DNA from: Thermococcus litoralis DSM 5473
GTDB lineage: Archaea; Methanobacteriota_B; Thermococci; Thermococcales; Thermococcaceae
Direction: 5' to 3'
NCBI RefSeq assembly: GCF_000246985.2
Contig: NC_022084.1
Coordinates: 26,248 to 90,247, forward strand
Length of the DNA: 64,000 bases
The notes under the pieces are model-generated. The model had not been told where the DNA came from. It saw only the letters and a program-made list of their open reading frames with translations, and did not search any database. Below are positions 17,784-25,762 of the stretch, in pieces (position 1 is the first letter of the stretch; every line of letters begins with the position of its first letter). Position numbers and translations under genes: made by a program.

Positions 17784-17843
17784 ATGCGATGATGAGTGAT
17801 GGGCGAACCGAAAGATGAGGATGGAAAGGTGATCGCTGAGCAT
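17784..17843 (+). ncRNA. C/D box guide sRNA
   Basis: A 5-to-3' order of box elements typical of archaeal methylation guides. C box ATGATGA is at 17789-17795, then a 12-base guide and a degenerate D' box CCGA at 17808-17811. A weak C' follows (AAGATGA at 17812-17818, or AGGATGG at 17818-17824), then a guide ending at 17835 and D box CTGA at 17836-17839. The outer bases ATGC and GCAT form the terminal stem. It lies in the spacer between the site-2 protease and lipoate-ligase genes and touches the latter's stop codon. Part of the D guide (AGGTGATC) is complementary to the conserved GATCACCT of the 16S rRNA 3' end; the target is not proven. Confidence 0.75.
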
Positions 17844-18592
17844 TATTTTTGGAAGTTCCACTTTTCGTTACCGTATCTTTCTTCTATAAGCTTCTCTGCA
17901 AGTTCAAGTTCATAATCTGTCAGTTCTCCTTCCTCAAGGGGGAACTCCTCAAAGAACTTCGACTTCAACAGCCCATAAACCTCATCTCTGCTGAGCCTTA
18001 TCCCTTCCCTTTCAAGTGTTGTCACCCTCTCCCATATGCTCGAAACTCCCTTGTCCTGCAGTTTTTTCCGGGAAACTTTGAGTACTGAAGCGAGAACTTC
18101 AAGTCGAGTTGCATACATAAAGGTACCGTGCTGTAGGATAATTCCCTTTCTTCTCGTTTGTGCAGACCCACTGATTTTCTTGCCGTTAGCCACTATGTCG
18201 TTTAGCCCAGAAAAGCCACCGTTTATTCCCAATTCCTCAAGCGCTCTGACGAGAGGAGCCGCTAAAAACCTGTAGCTTCTTTCTATGTTCTTCAAGCTCT
18301 CGTGAAAATCCTCCCCTATGATCACGCTGTAGGTTATCTCGCCGTATTGGTCGTGAAAGACACTTCCTCCGCCGGTTATTCTTCTCACTACAGGGATGTT
18401 AAGCTCCCTGCACTTGTCAAGATTAACATCGTGTTCAACGCTCTGAAATCTACCGATGGTAATGGAACTCGGCTTGAAAACGTAAAGCCTAACGGTATCT
18501 TCAACTTTTCCTTCAATTCTAGCCTGCATTATTGCCTCATCTATTGCCATCTGCACTTCAGGTCTTGCAACTATTAGGGGAATGAATCTCAT
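17843..18592 (-). CDS. Lipoate/biotin-protein ligase family protein (LplA-like)
   Basis: A 249-residue protein of the biotin/lipoate A/B ligase fold. The ligand-binding signature RRITGGGSVFHDQYGEITYSV lies near residues 69-89, the catalytic lysine in NDIVANGKKISGSAQTRRKG (near 129), and the adenylate-contacting HGTFMY near 155. Such enzymes attach lipoate or octanoate to carrier proteins such as GcvH. Archaeal activity may need a separate accessory domain protein (LplB), which is not seen nearby. The 249-residue length is that of archaeal LplA lacking the C-terminal accessory domain. Its 3' end touches a C/D box sRNA gene on the opposite strand. Confidence 0.85.
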   Translation of the reverse strand: MRFIPLIVARPEVQMAIDEAIMQARIEGKVEDTVRLYVFKPSSITIGRFQSVEHDVNLDKCRELNIPVVRRITGGGSVFHDQYGEITYSVIIGEDFHESLKNIERSYRFLAAPLVRALEELGINGGFSGLNDIVANGKKISGSAQTRRKGIILQHGTFMYATRLEVLASVLKVSRKKLQDKGVSSIWERVTTLEREGIRLSRDEVYGLLKSKFFEEFPLEEGELTDYELELAEKLIEERYGNEKWNFQK

Positions 18593-18665
18593 AACATCAC
18601 CAAAGAGTGAAGAGAGCTAGAGCTTAAAAATGTGTGCCTAAAGAACAAAAATAGAGGGGAAGATT

Positions 18666-18724
18666 CCGGTCAGGGGCCGATTAGCTCATCACCCTTCAGC
18701 AACCTACCCTTCACATCATCCCAG
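18666..18724 (-). ncRNA. C/D box guide sRNA overlapping the signal-peptidase stop codon
   Basis: Read on the minus strand: C box ATGATGT (18719-18713), 13-base guide, D' box CTGA (18699-18696), three-base spacer, C' box GTGATGA (18692-18686), 12-base guide (18685-18674) and D box CTGA (18673-18670). CTGG and CCGG outside the boxes can pair as terminal stem. All four boxes are in order with canonical spacing. The C box contains the TGA stop codon of the upstream signal-peptidase gene, so the sRNA is probably processed from that mRNA. Guide targets were not identified. Confidence 0.85.
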
Positions 18725-19225
18725 TCCAAGCCTTTCTCTCACGATTAGTGGAGGATACCCAATTTTTGGAAAGACCAGCAGCGCCTTTGCCTCAATAGCC
18801 TCTTGAGGGATGCAGGGAAGGACATCTCCCTCAGCTAGACCGATATAGTTTTTAAGATAAGGAAACTCCTTTATGTCAAGGGGGTAGAAATCGTGTATCC
18901 AATTGTTGTCACCTTGAATCACAAAGCACCTTTTTCCATTGTACTCAACTATATCCCTAACCCTGTGAATTATTGGATACCTCGTGTAGGGTCTCTTGTA
19001 AACCACAACGTCCCCAACCTTTATCTCACTCGGAGGAACTCCCTTGAGAAGAACAACGTCTCCCCGGTAAAATGTTGGTTCCATTGAGCCGCTTATTACA
19101 ATAACCAGTGGCGAGTCTGTATGAAGGGCAATCTTTAAACCACTATGAAGAGCAAAAACAACCACAAGGCTGATGAGAAGAAATGCAACGTCCCCCTTCC
19201 ATCCACTTAATAACTTTTCCTCCAT
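18716..19225 (-). CDS. Archaeal signal peptidase I (S26B)
   Basis: A 169-residue membrane-bound protease that removes signal peptides at the outer face of the cytoplasmic membrane. One N-terminal TM helix (about residues 12-32) is followed by the catalytic domain: the nucleophile in VISGSMEPTFYRGDVV (S47), the histidine replacing the bacterial lysine in YPIIHRVRD (H87), and a conserved aspartate in IQGDNNWIHD (D106). The Ser-His-Asp set is the S26B type of archaea and the ER. The start codon overlaps the DUF531 gene by 19 bases, so the two are cotranscribed, and the stop lies within a C/D box sRNA. Confidence 0.93.
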   Translation of the reverse strand: MEEKLLSGWKGDVAFLLISLVVVFALHSGLKIALHTDSPLVIVISGSMEPTFYRGDVVLLKGVPPSEIKVGDVVVYKRPYTRYPIIHRVRDIVEYNGKRCFVIQGDNNWIHDFYPLDIKEFPYLKNYIGLAEGDVLPCIPQEAIEAKALLVFPKIGYPPLIVRERLGLG

Positions 19226-19755
19226 TTCAATTCCTCCATGATTGTTCTAATCTTCGTTGGTATTGAACCTATGGCAGTGCATGTTTCCAGACTTATTCTC
19301 TTTCCATCGGTGATATCTAAATGATAGTTAGCCAACTTAAAGATTTCCTTCGGAAGTCCATGCCTTCCAAGGCCAACAATTAGCATAAAGCTTTCCCCTT
19401 TAAGAGCCCTTTCTGCAAGCTGATGAGAAGATATTTCCTTGTTTTTATTGGGCTTCCGTGTAGTTGCCACAATATGCCCAAACTGGGGAGGGAAGCCGCC
19501 TTTTGGAAACTCAATGAGGTGAAACTTGTTTGTCCTTGCAAGCTCTATGAGGTATTTTCCGCCCTCTCCAATTGTTGTATTTTGGGATATCTCTTCAGCT
19601 ATTTCAGCCGGTTTCTTTTTTTCAAAGGGGAACCCTATGAGGGCAAGGTGGAAATCGAAGGCATAACAGATGGGAGCCGCTCTAGCGATGGCTCTCAGAT
19701 GCGCTTCGTGAAGCTTCTTGGGATCGTATGAATTGTAGAGGGCCAAGGTAAGCAT
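19207..19755 (-). CDS. DUF531 family protein
   Basis: A 182-residue archaeal protein of unknown function. The sequence has a Rossmann-like start (LTLALYNSYDPKKLHEAHLRAIARAAPICYAFDFHLALIGFPF) and a C-terminal glycine-rich stretch (FMLIVGLGRHGLPKEIF, then CTAIGSIPTKIRTIMEEL) like the knotted SAM-binding region of SPOUT methyltransferases. I therefore suspect an RNA methyltransferase-like fold, without proof. It is the first gene of an operon with signal peptidase I, overlapping it by 19 bases. No signal or TM segments. Confidence 0.7.
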   Translation of the reverse strand: MLTLALYNSYDPKKLHEAHLRAIARAAPICYAFDFHLALIGFPFEKKKPAEIAEEISQNTTIGEGGKYLIELARTNKFHLIEFPKGGFPPQFGHIVATTRKPNKNKEISSHQLAERALKGESFMLIVGLGRHGLPKEIFKLANYHLDITDGKRISLETCTAIGSIPTKIRTIMEELKWRKSY

Positions 19756-19826
19756 CCTGAATCACCTGATATTAGGAAAGTGGGAATGTTTATTAAGTTG
19801 TTTCCCCAATATATTTTTTGATAACG

Positions 19827-20897
19827 ATGGTTGAGATTGGGGATATTGTGTTTTTGGTGAGGAACGGAAAATATGAAGAAGCATTGGAATTAGTTAACAA
19901 TCTAGACAATAATCTAGATAAAGTGTTAGCTCTCAGTGCTATGGCTAAGGTAATTTACCCACAAGACATGGAGATGGCTTATGGTTTTTTGGAGGATGCA
20001 GAATATTTTTCTGAAAAAATTAAAGACAAGGGAGAGAAAGCAAAAGCACTCGCGAATATTGCCTCTGCATATTACAAGATAGGAGATACAGAATACGCCC
20101 TGGAGCTGTTTGAAGACGCAGTAAAGGAAGCGGAAAAAATAAAGAAGCCTGAAGATAGGATATACCCCCTTGCAAATATTGCGTATTATATGGGCATTTC
20201 CGGACTTGTGGATCTCTCTTTGGATCTATTTGAAAGGGTTTTTGACATAGTGGTCAACCTAAGGGTAAACTATGTGAAGAAGACCGAGTACCTCATAGAC
20301 TTAGGAAACATAATAGAAAGCGTTGGAGATGAGCTCCCCTCAGAAGAGGCTATCAAATTCTACGAGAGAGCCCATGACTTATTTGAAAAGCTCCGCGTAC
20401 CAGCAAAAGCTGCGACTGTTGAAAGGGAAATCGATCTAGCGAGAACCCTGGCCACAGTTGGTTTGCCCGAAATAAGAAAAGCCGTCTCGGAAGGCAAGTA
20501 TATCTACGCCACCAAATTAATTATACGCACATTTAACGACGAGAAGATGTTTATTGGTCTTTTAGAGGTAGCACTATGGATGAAAAAGAACGAAACCCTT
20601 GGGTATGGCCAAATAGTTGAAACAGCCCTTAAATATCTCCAAGAACTCCAAATGCCCAAGCACTATCTACAATACGTAATAAAGCTACTGATTGAACTCG
20701 AAAGATTTAAAGAAGCGTTAAAGCTTTCTATGAACATTGAAGACGTGGAGCTGCGCTCTGAGATTATGGCAGAAATAGCCGTGGGGATGCTAAAAAGTGG
20801 GGAAATTGAAGGTGCTTTCAAGATAGCTGAGCTGATACCTGATATTCATATCCGTGCCGCCACACTGGCGGAACTGAGAAAAATACTAAAATACTAA
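19827..20897 (+). CDS. TPR-like helical repeat protein
   Basis: A 356-residue all-helical protein built from tandem TPR-like repeats. Clear units are RNGKYEEALELVNNLDNNLDKVLALSAMAKVI (near residue 13), KAKALANIASAYYKIGDTEYALELFEDAVKEAEKI (near 70), RIYPLANIAYYMGISGLVDLSLDLFERVF (near 110) and a C-terminal set (FKEALKLSMNIEDVELRSEIMAEIAVGMLKSGEIEGAFKIAELI). It is a cytosolic scaffold type; partners are unknown. ATG at 19827 is preferred to TTG at 19818. No ribosome site is evident and the TATA lies close, so translation may be leaderless. The dipeptidase gene follows after 26 bases. Confidence 0.75.
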   Translation: MVEIGDIVFLVRNGKYEEALELVNNLDNNLDKVLALSAMAKVIYPQDMEMAYGFLEDAEYFSEKIKDKGEKAKALANIASAYYKIGDTEYALELFEDAVKEAEKIKKPEDRIYPLANIAYYMGISGLVDLSLDLFERVFDIVVNLRVNYVKKTEYLIDLGNIIESVGDELPSEEAIKFYERAHDLFEKLRVPAKAATVEREIDLARTLATVGLPEIRKAVSEGKYIYATKLIIRTFNDEKMFIGLLEVALWMKKNETLGYGQIVETALKYLQELQMPKHYLQYVIKLLIELERFKEALKLSMNIEDVELRSEIMAEIAVGMLKSGEIEGAFKIAELIPDIHIRAATLAELRKILKY

Positions 20898-20923
20898 AAG
20901 CAGATACCTTATGGGTGAAAATC

Positions 20924-21856
20924 GTGATATTCGATGCTCATTCTGATTTGCCAACCTATATCTATGAGGAAAGAAAGAACGGCAACGCAGTCTTAGAGAG
21001 AAACTTTGAGAGGTTCTTTGGAGATACAATAAAGTCGAGGGTAATGGCTATTTGGACAAAACCAGAAAAAAGAGCCACGGCATTGAGGTATGCCTTGGAG
21101 GTATTGAACAACTTTCACAAAGACGTCATTGAGAGTCCAAGCTTTGAGCTTGTGACCAGCGTAAAAGACATGAGAAATACCATTAAGAATGGAAAAGTGG
21201 CACTCTGGCTTGGACTGGAGGGTGGAGAGCCGATAGAAGATAGCTTAGACCTGCTTGAAGTTTTCTACGCCTTAGGTTTAAGGGTTCTAACGTTGACGTG
21301 GAGTCTAAGAAACGCCATAGGGGACGGTGTTTTTGAGAGAACAAAAGGAGGCCTAACCAACTTCGGCATAGAAGTGCTTGGAAAAGCGGAAGAACTCGGC
21401 ATAGTTGTGGATGTAAGCCATCTAAACGAGCAGGGCTTTTGGGACGTTATCAACACAACAGCGTTTCCGGTGATAGCTTCCCACTCGAATGCTTACTCCC
21501 TTTGCCCAAATCCCAGAAACCTCAAAGACGATCAGATAAAAGCCCTAGCGGAGAGAGACGGTGTTATAGGTATCAATGCAATCCCGGGTTTTGTAGACAA
21601 AGAAAACCCAACGCTGGACAAAATGGTTGCCCACGTAGAGTACATAGTGGATTTAACCGGTTACAAACACGTTGGATTTGGTTTTGACTTCGTTTACTAC
21701 CTCAAAGGATGGAGTGGAAAAAGCATCAAGGGATTTGAGAACGAAAGCAGAATTCCAGAGCTTTTGAAGAGACTAAGCGAGAATTTTAGCAAGAAGGAAG
21801 TTGAAGCAATAGCATTTAAAAACTTTGAAAGGGTTTTTGAAAAAGTCGTTGGATAA
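20924..21856 (+). CDS. Membrane dipeptidase family (M19) peptidase
   Basis: A 310-residue amidohydrolase-fold protein of peptidase family M19 (renal dipeptidase-like). The metal-binding start FDAHSDLP, the bridging glutamate in LWLGLEGGEPIED (near residue 95), VVDVSHLNEQGFWDV (near 165), and the second histidine set in PVIASHSNAY (near 184) are in family order; GFGFDFVYYL supplies the late aspartate. No secretion signal is present, so it acts in the cytosol on dipeptides, in keeping with a peptide-fermenting organism. GTG at 20924 with GGTGAAAATC upstream fits better than GTG at 20915. Confidence 0.9.
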   Translation: MIFDAHSDLPTYIYEERKNGNAVLERNFERFFGDTIKSRVMAIWTKPEKRATALRYALEVLNNFHKDVIESPSFELVTSVKDMRNTIKNGKVALWLGLEGGEPIEDSLDLLEVFYALGLRVLTLTWSLRNAIGDGVFERTKGGLTNFGIEVLGKAEELGIVVDVSHLNEQGFWDVINTTAFPVIASHSNAYSLCPNPRNLKDDQIKALAERDGVIGINAIPGFVDKENPTLDKMVAHVEYIVDLTGYKHVGFGFDFVYYLKGWSGKSIKGFENESRIPELLKRLSENFSKKEVEAIAFKNFERVFEKVVG

Positions 21857-21903
21857 CCAAAATCTTTTAACTCCTTTGCATTTCTCTCTCTTGAGTGGGG
21901 GAC

Positions 21904-22743
21904 ATGGAAGAAATTTACTTCTTAACATTTAGAGAGGCCAGAATTATACTGCTTTCCCGGGGAGAGGTTAGGGTAAACCTTGATTTGAGGAAAACGAACA
22001 GATCGCATGTAGTCCTCGTTAGGGAAGATAAAGTCGTTTTTCCCGATGGAAGTGAAGTGAAAAAAGACATCCTGAAAAGGATAGCAAAGGACGAAAACAC
22101 AGTTTACTTTTTGAGTAAGGGGCAATTATATAAAGCCGCAATCGCCGCTGAGGGCTTTTACAAGCTCGTTCCTACAATTCCTCCAACCATAGAAATAAAC
22201 GGCATCAGAATGCACAGGACAAAGGACACCAATCCCTTAAAAGACACCCGGAGTAAAGTAGAAGCAGTAAATCCAAGAGAAGGGGAGTTTGTCCTAGACA
22301 CCTGCATGGGGTTGGGATATACGGCAATAGAAAGCGCAAAAAGAGGGGCTTATGTAATTACAATTGAAAAAGATCCGAACGTCATTGAACTTGCTCGACT
22401 CAACCCGTGGAGCAGGGAGGTTTTTACATCCCAAAACATTCAGCTTATCCAGGGAGATGCGTTTGAGGTGATAAAGAGGTTTAATGACAAAAGCTTTGAT
22501 GTGATAATACATGATCCCCCAAGGTTTTCTCTTGCCGGACACCTTTATAGTGAAGAATTTTATGCTGAGCTGTTTAGGGTTTTAAAGCCAAAAGGAAGGC
22601 TATTTCACTACGTAGGAAATCCCGGCAAGAAATACAGGAAAAAAGATCTCCAGAGAGGTGTGATTGAGAGGTTGAGAAAGGTGGGGTTTAAGGGAGTTAA
22701 GAGAGTCGAAGAAGCCCTAGGAGTAGTTGCCTTAAAGCCATAA
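21904..22743 (+). CDS. Class I SAM-dependent methyltransferase (COG2521, archaeal)
   Basis: A 279-residue protein with an N-terminal beta-rich domain (about 1-110) and a Rossmann methyltransferase domain: SAM-binding VLDTCMGLGYTAIESAKRGAYVITIEKDP (near residues 128-156), motif IV FDVIIHDPPRFSLAG (near 198) and LYSEEFYAELFRVLKPKGRLFHY. The HDPPR motif in place of NPPY argues for a nucleic-acid or polyamine-like substrate; the group is annotated only as predicted archaeal methyltransferase. The PP-loop gene follows almost directly and the HypE-like gene follows that, suggesting a three-gene operon. ATG at 21904 has a GGGGG stretch upstream. Confidence 0.75.
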   Translation: MEEIYFLTFREARIILLSRGEVRVNLDLRKTNRSHVVLVREDKVVFPDGSEVKKDILKRIAKDENTVYFLSKGQLYKAAIAAEGFYKLVPTIPPTIEINGIRMHRTKDTNPLKDTRSKVEAVNPREGEFVLDTCMGLGYTAIESAKRGAYVITIEKDPNVIELARLNPWSREVFTSQNIQLIQGDAFEVIKRFNDKSFDVIIHDPPRFSLAGHLYSEEFYAELFRVLKPKGRLFHYVGNPGKKYRKKDLQRGVIERLRKVGFKGVKRVEEALGVVALKP

Positions 22744-22755
22744 CCGGTGATTGCC

Positions 22756-23571
22756 GTGCTCTCTAAGGCCATAGAGGAACTGAAGGACTTTGCAAGTAGA
22801 GAAGGCTTCTATGAAAAGAAGATTCTGCTTATGTTTAGCGGAGGCAAGGACAGCAGTTTAGCCCTTTATCTCCTCAAAAACGCTGGCTTAAATATCTCTG
22901 CAATAACTTTCATTCATAGATGGAGCTGGAGAGAGCCCCTTCCACACATGCTTAAATTTACAGCCTCTCTTGGAGTAGAGCATTACCTAGTTGACATAAC
23001 CGAAAGCCTTCTGAGGAACTCTCTCGGAAAAAAGGGCCCCATATGCATTCACTGTAAGAAGGTCATGCTTAAAAACACCTACTGGTTTGCAAGGATTAAT
23101 GGGTTTGACATCATCGCTAAAGGAGACAACGCAAACGACAAAATAAAAGGCGCTTTGCTGGATCAATGGGGAGGAGACCACAGACTAAGCACCATTCCGA
23201 GGATTGGGATTCCAATTTTGAGACCCCTAATAAACTATACGGCTGAAGAAGTTGAAGCCCTTGCAAAAGAGGCAGATATAAGAGTTTTTAGGATGTATGA
23301 GTACGGAAGGAGGAGGCAGTGGAGGGAAGGATGCCCTCTGCAGTATATTGACAAGGAGCAGGTAATAAAGGAGGAGTACTTCGATTTGGCATATAAGGCG
23401 AACTATGAAATAAGCAAAATTGCAAGAAAGCATAAGGTAAGGATGAGTGTCCTTGTGCCGTCTTTTAGAATAATGTGCCACGGATGTAATGAAAAAGCGC
23501 TTAAAGAAGCTAAAACTGCCCTCGAAGGCATTAAAAGGAGGTCTGCCAATGCTTCCTCTGGGAAAAATTAG
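22756..23571 (+). CDS. PP-loop ATPase (TtcA/TtuA-like, possible sulfurtransferase)
   Basis: A 271-residue protein with the adenylating PP-loop ILLMFSGGKDSSLALYLLK (near residue 23). A cysteine pair CIHCKKVML (near 94) and a second CHGCNEKAL near the C-terminus are typical of thiolation enzymes that carry a metal or Fe-S site. Between them DIIAKGDNANDKIKGALLDQWGGDHRLSTIPRIGIPILRPLINYTAEEVEALAK follows the TtcA/TtuA order. It probably activates a base or a small molecule for sulfur or nitrogen transfer. GTG at 22756 is chosen because it has the same GGTGATTGC leader as the 15326 gene. The next gene begins inside its last 23 bases, indicating translational coupling. Confidence 0.75.
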   Translation: MLSKAIEELKDFASREGFYEKKILLMFSGGKDSSLALYLLKNAGLNISAITFIHRWSWREPLPHMLKFTASLGVEHYLVDITESLLRNSLGKKGPICIHCKKVMLKNTYWFARINGFDIIAKGDNANDKIKGALLDQWGGDHRLSTIPRIGIPILRPLINYTAEEVEALAKEADIRVFRMYEYGRRRQWREGCPLQYIDKEQVIKEEYFDLAYKANYEISKIARKHKVRMSVLVPSFRIMCHGCNEKALKEAKTALEGIKRRSANASSGKN

Positions 23572-24535
23572 AAACGAAATTTTGAGAAAAATAATTCTAT
23601 CTGACCTTCCCGTTGGCGATGAGAAAATCGTTGTTGGGCCAAAAGAGGGCTTTGATGCGGCTGTTCTGGAATATGATGAGAATAACTACCTTGTGATTGC
23701 CACAGACCCGGTTCTCGGAGTTCCAAGGGAGCATTTTGGATTTTTCACGTACCACTTTGCCTCAAGCGATGTAGCCGTTTTTGGAGCAAGGCCTAGATGG
23801 CTGATTGTTGACCTTCTTTTACCCCCCGGAGCCAAAGAGGAAGAGCTGAAAGCGATTATGGAGGAGCTTAAAGAGGAATGCAAAAAATACGACACATCTA
23901 TAGTGGGAGGCCACACTGGCGTTTATAAAACCATTAACGACTTTACAGCCACAACAACTGTTATTGGAATTGTGAGAAAGGATGAACTAAAGCTTCCGCT
24001 AGCTAAGGCGGGAGATAACATAGTTATCACAAAGGGAGTTGCGGTAGAGTTCGCAGTGGGAGCTGCGTGGTTTAAAGCCGAGGAACTCAAGAGCGTACTC
24101 TCTCCATCAGAAATCTTTCATCTAAGGGGGATGTACAGGCTTGAGAGCGTTGTTAGAGATGCACTTTTGGCAAGGGAATTTGCAAGGGGAATGCACGACG
24201 CAACTGAAGGCGGTTTAACGGCTTTGCACGAAATAGCTGACAACTCCGGAGTGGGGTTTGAGGTTTATTATGAGAACCTCTATATGCATCCGCTTGTGGA
24301 GAAGGTCGTGAACTTCTACGGCGTAAATCCGCTAACCGTCTCTTCAACGGGGACTTTAATCATTATCTCACCAAGGGAAAATACGAGAGAATTAATCAAA
24401 AAGCTCCAAACAAACGGAATAGGGGCTTTTGTCATTGGGAGATTCACAGAAGAAAGGGAAAGAGTATTGATTAAAAACGGCAAGAAAGAGGAGTTCCCGG
24501 AATTTGAAAGAGATGCATATGCAGAGGTGTACTAA
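23549..24535 (+). CDS. AIR synthase-related (HypE/PurM-like) protein
   Basis: A 328-residue protein of the PurM/HypE/SelD ATP-binding superfamily. The N-terminal half carries the acidic metal-phosphate motif (GFDAAVLEYDENNYLVIATDPVLG near residue 33), HFASSDVAVFGARPRWLIVDLLLPP, and a glycine-rich IVGGHTGVYKTINDF. The C-terminal half contains ARGMHDATEGGLTALHEIADNSGVGFEVY, the family's second signature. The family uses ATP to activate amides, but HypE's terminal cysteine is absent, so it is not hydrogenase maturation HypE itself. It is coupled to the PP-loop gene, which suggests a shared modification reaction. ATG at 23549 follows a perfect GGAGGT. It ends abutting the pelota stop. Confidence 0.8.
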   Translation: MLPLGKIRNEILRKIILSDLPVGDEKIVVGPKEGFDAAVLEYDENNYLVIATDPVLGVPREHFGFFTYHFASSDVAVFGARPRWLIVDLLLPPGAKEEELKAIMEELKEECKKYDTSIVGGHTGVYKTINDFTATTTVIGIVRKDELKLPLAKAGDNIVITKGVAVEFAVGAAWFKAEELKSVLSPSEIFHLRGMYRLESVVRDALLAREFARGMHDATEGGLTALHEIADNSGVGFEVYYENLYMHPLVEKVVNFYGVNPLTVSSTGTLIIISPRENTRELIKKLQTNGIGAFVIGRFTEERERVLIKNGKKEEFPEFERDAYAEVY

Positions 24536-25606
24536 TCATTTCACCTTATACCTCAGCAGTGCGGCAATGCCACCAAGGGCCTTGAGCTTTTCGCCACCTT
24601 CGTGTTCCGAACTAACTATTACTATTTCTCCTCTTGTGCCCCTCACGAACTCCATTATCTCCTCTATCTTTTCCTTGTGTTCTCCCTTCAGCAGTTCGTC
24701 CAGAACTAAAAGCGTATCTATAGCCCCGTAATTTGCAGCCTCTTCGACCTCTTTCAAGCCATAGGCAACCAGCCCGTTCTTGGAGATCTCTTCAATGACC
24801 TTTTCTACAAGCTGGATTTCCTTTGCAACCCTATTTTCGTGATAAACCCTATCAACGGTGCCTCTCCTGATTACCTCATAGATGCCAGTCCTTCCCGTAA
24901 CGCTTGTGTCTTCTATAACAACTTTCTTGGCTAGATCGGGATAATTCTCACTTAGGAACTTGTAGAAGTTCTCCTTTGCAAATCCCGGGCCAGCCACAAT
25001 AGCCTTGTCAACATTTTCCCTTTCCATTATTTCGATCATCGTTTTGGCAAGATCGTGGAAGAATTTTTTCTCCTCGCTCTCCCTGTCAGAGTTATACCTC
25101 TTCCCCCCAAGGTTGTGAGTCACGTTTGCTATGATGTCCACACCGTACTCTCTAACCACAGCTATGTCAGCTTCCCCCTCGTCAATTACAACTATCATAA
25201 CCTTAGCCCTTTGAGAGGCCTTGACAGCCTCTTCTAACCTCTCAAGATGGTGCTTTTTCCATTTTTCTTTCTGTATCGTTATCGTGTCGTTCTCTTCTAC
25301 TGCTATTGTATGGTATTTGCCTAGGGGAACCTCTTCTCGGGAAGCATACACTATGGGGCCAGTTATCCTTAGGGCGTTTGCGAACCTGTGGAGGTTCACC
25401 TTCTCAACCTTAACCCCAAGAAACACCGGTATCGCTTGGACTTTTTCGGGTCTTAGGGAATCACTCCTCTGGCTCTGCTTTCTGAGGGTTTTAGCGTAAA
25501 CAACATCGCCTTCCTCAATAATGTGATAGAGGTGCCAGAGATCATCGAGCGTCTCAACTTTTACTTTGATCTTGCCCTCCTTGGGGTCTTGATGAACTAT
25601 TTTCAC
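24536..25606 (-). CDS. pelA: mRNA surveillance protein pelota (Dom34)
   Basis: A 356-residue homologue of eukaryotic Pelota/Dom34, which with an EF-1alpha-like GTPase and ABCE1 rescues stalled ribosomes. The N-terminal Sm-like domain (EGKIKVKVETLDDLWHLYHIIEEGDVV), the central domain, and the C-terminal L7Ae-like domain (LVAYGLKEVEEAANYGAIDTLLVLDELL) are in the expected order and length. The start is taken at GTG 25606, which follows GGTGG with five-base spacing; a GTG two codons earlier is also possible. It lacks the GGQ motif of release factor 1, as expected for pelota. Confidence 0.95.
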   Translation of the reverse strand: MKIVHQDPKEGKIKVKVETLDDLWHLYHIIEEGDVVYAKTLRKQSQRSDSLRPEKVQAIPVFLGVKVEKVNLHRFANALRITGPIVYASREEVPLGKYHTIAVEENDTITIQKEKWKKHHLERLEEAVKASQRAKVMIVVIDEGEADIAVVREYGVDIIANVTHNLGGKRYNSDRESEEKKFFHDLAKTMIEIMERENVDKAIVAGPGFAKENFYKFLSENYPDLAKKVVIEDTSVTGRTGIYEVIRRGTVDRVYHENRVAKEIQLVEKVIEEISKNGLVAYGLKEVEEAANYGAIDTLLVLDELLKGEHKEKIEEIMEFVRGTRGEIVIVSSEHEGGEKLKALGGIAALLRYKVK

Positions 25607-25695
25607 TCTCACCACCCATTCAAGATTTGAGGCTTGCTTTTTAAATAATGAGGCGCAACTTTTAAAAAGCAACACCCTTTATTCACCACGACTAG

Positions 25696-25741
25696 GCGGT
25701 GGAAACCGCGGGATGTTCCGCTCTGCGGAGAACCACAAACA
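25696..25741 (+). promoter_or_regulatory. Structured leader of the L15e gene (possible small RNA)
   Basis: Two adjacent hairpins lie in the leader between the promoter (TTTTAAAAAG, about 25659-25668) and the L15e start. The first is GCGGT-GGAA-ACCGC (25696-25709); the second is TCCGC-TCT-GCGGA (25717-25729) with flanking GTT/AAC pairing. An alternative pairing of GTGG (25699-25702) with CCAC (25733-25736), followed by an A-rich ANA-like end, would resemble a small H/ACA guide. Either a ribosomal-protein autoregulatory leader or a processed guide RNA is possible. Confidence 0.45.
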
Positions 25742-25762
25742 GTGAAGAACGAGGTGAAAAAG

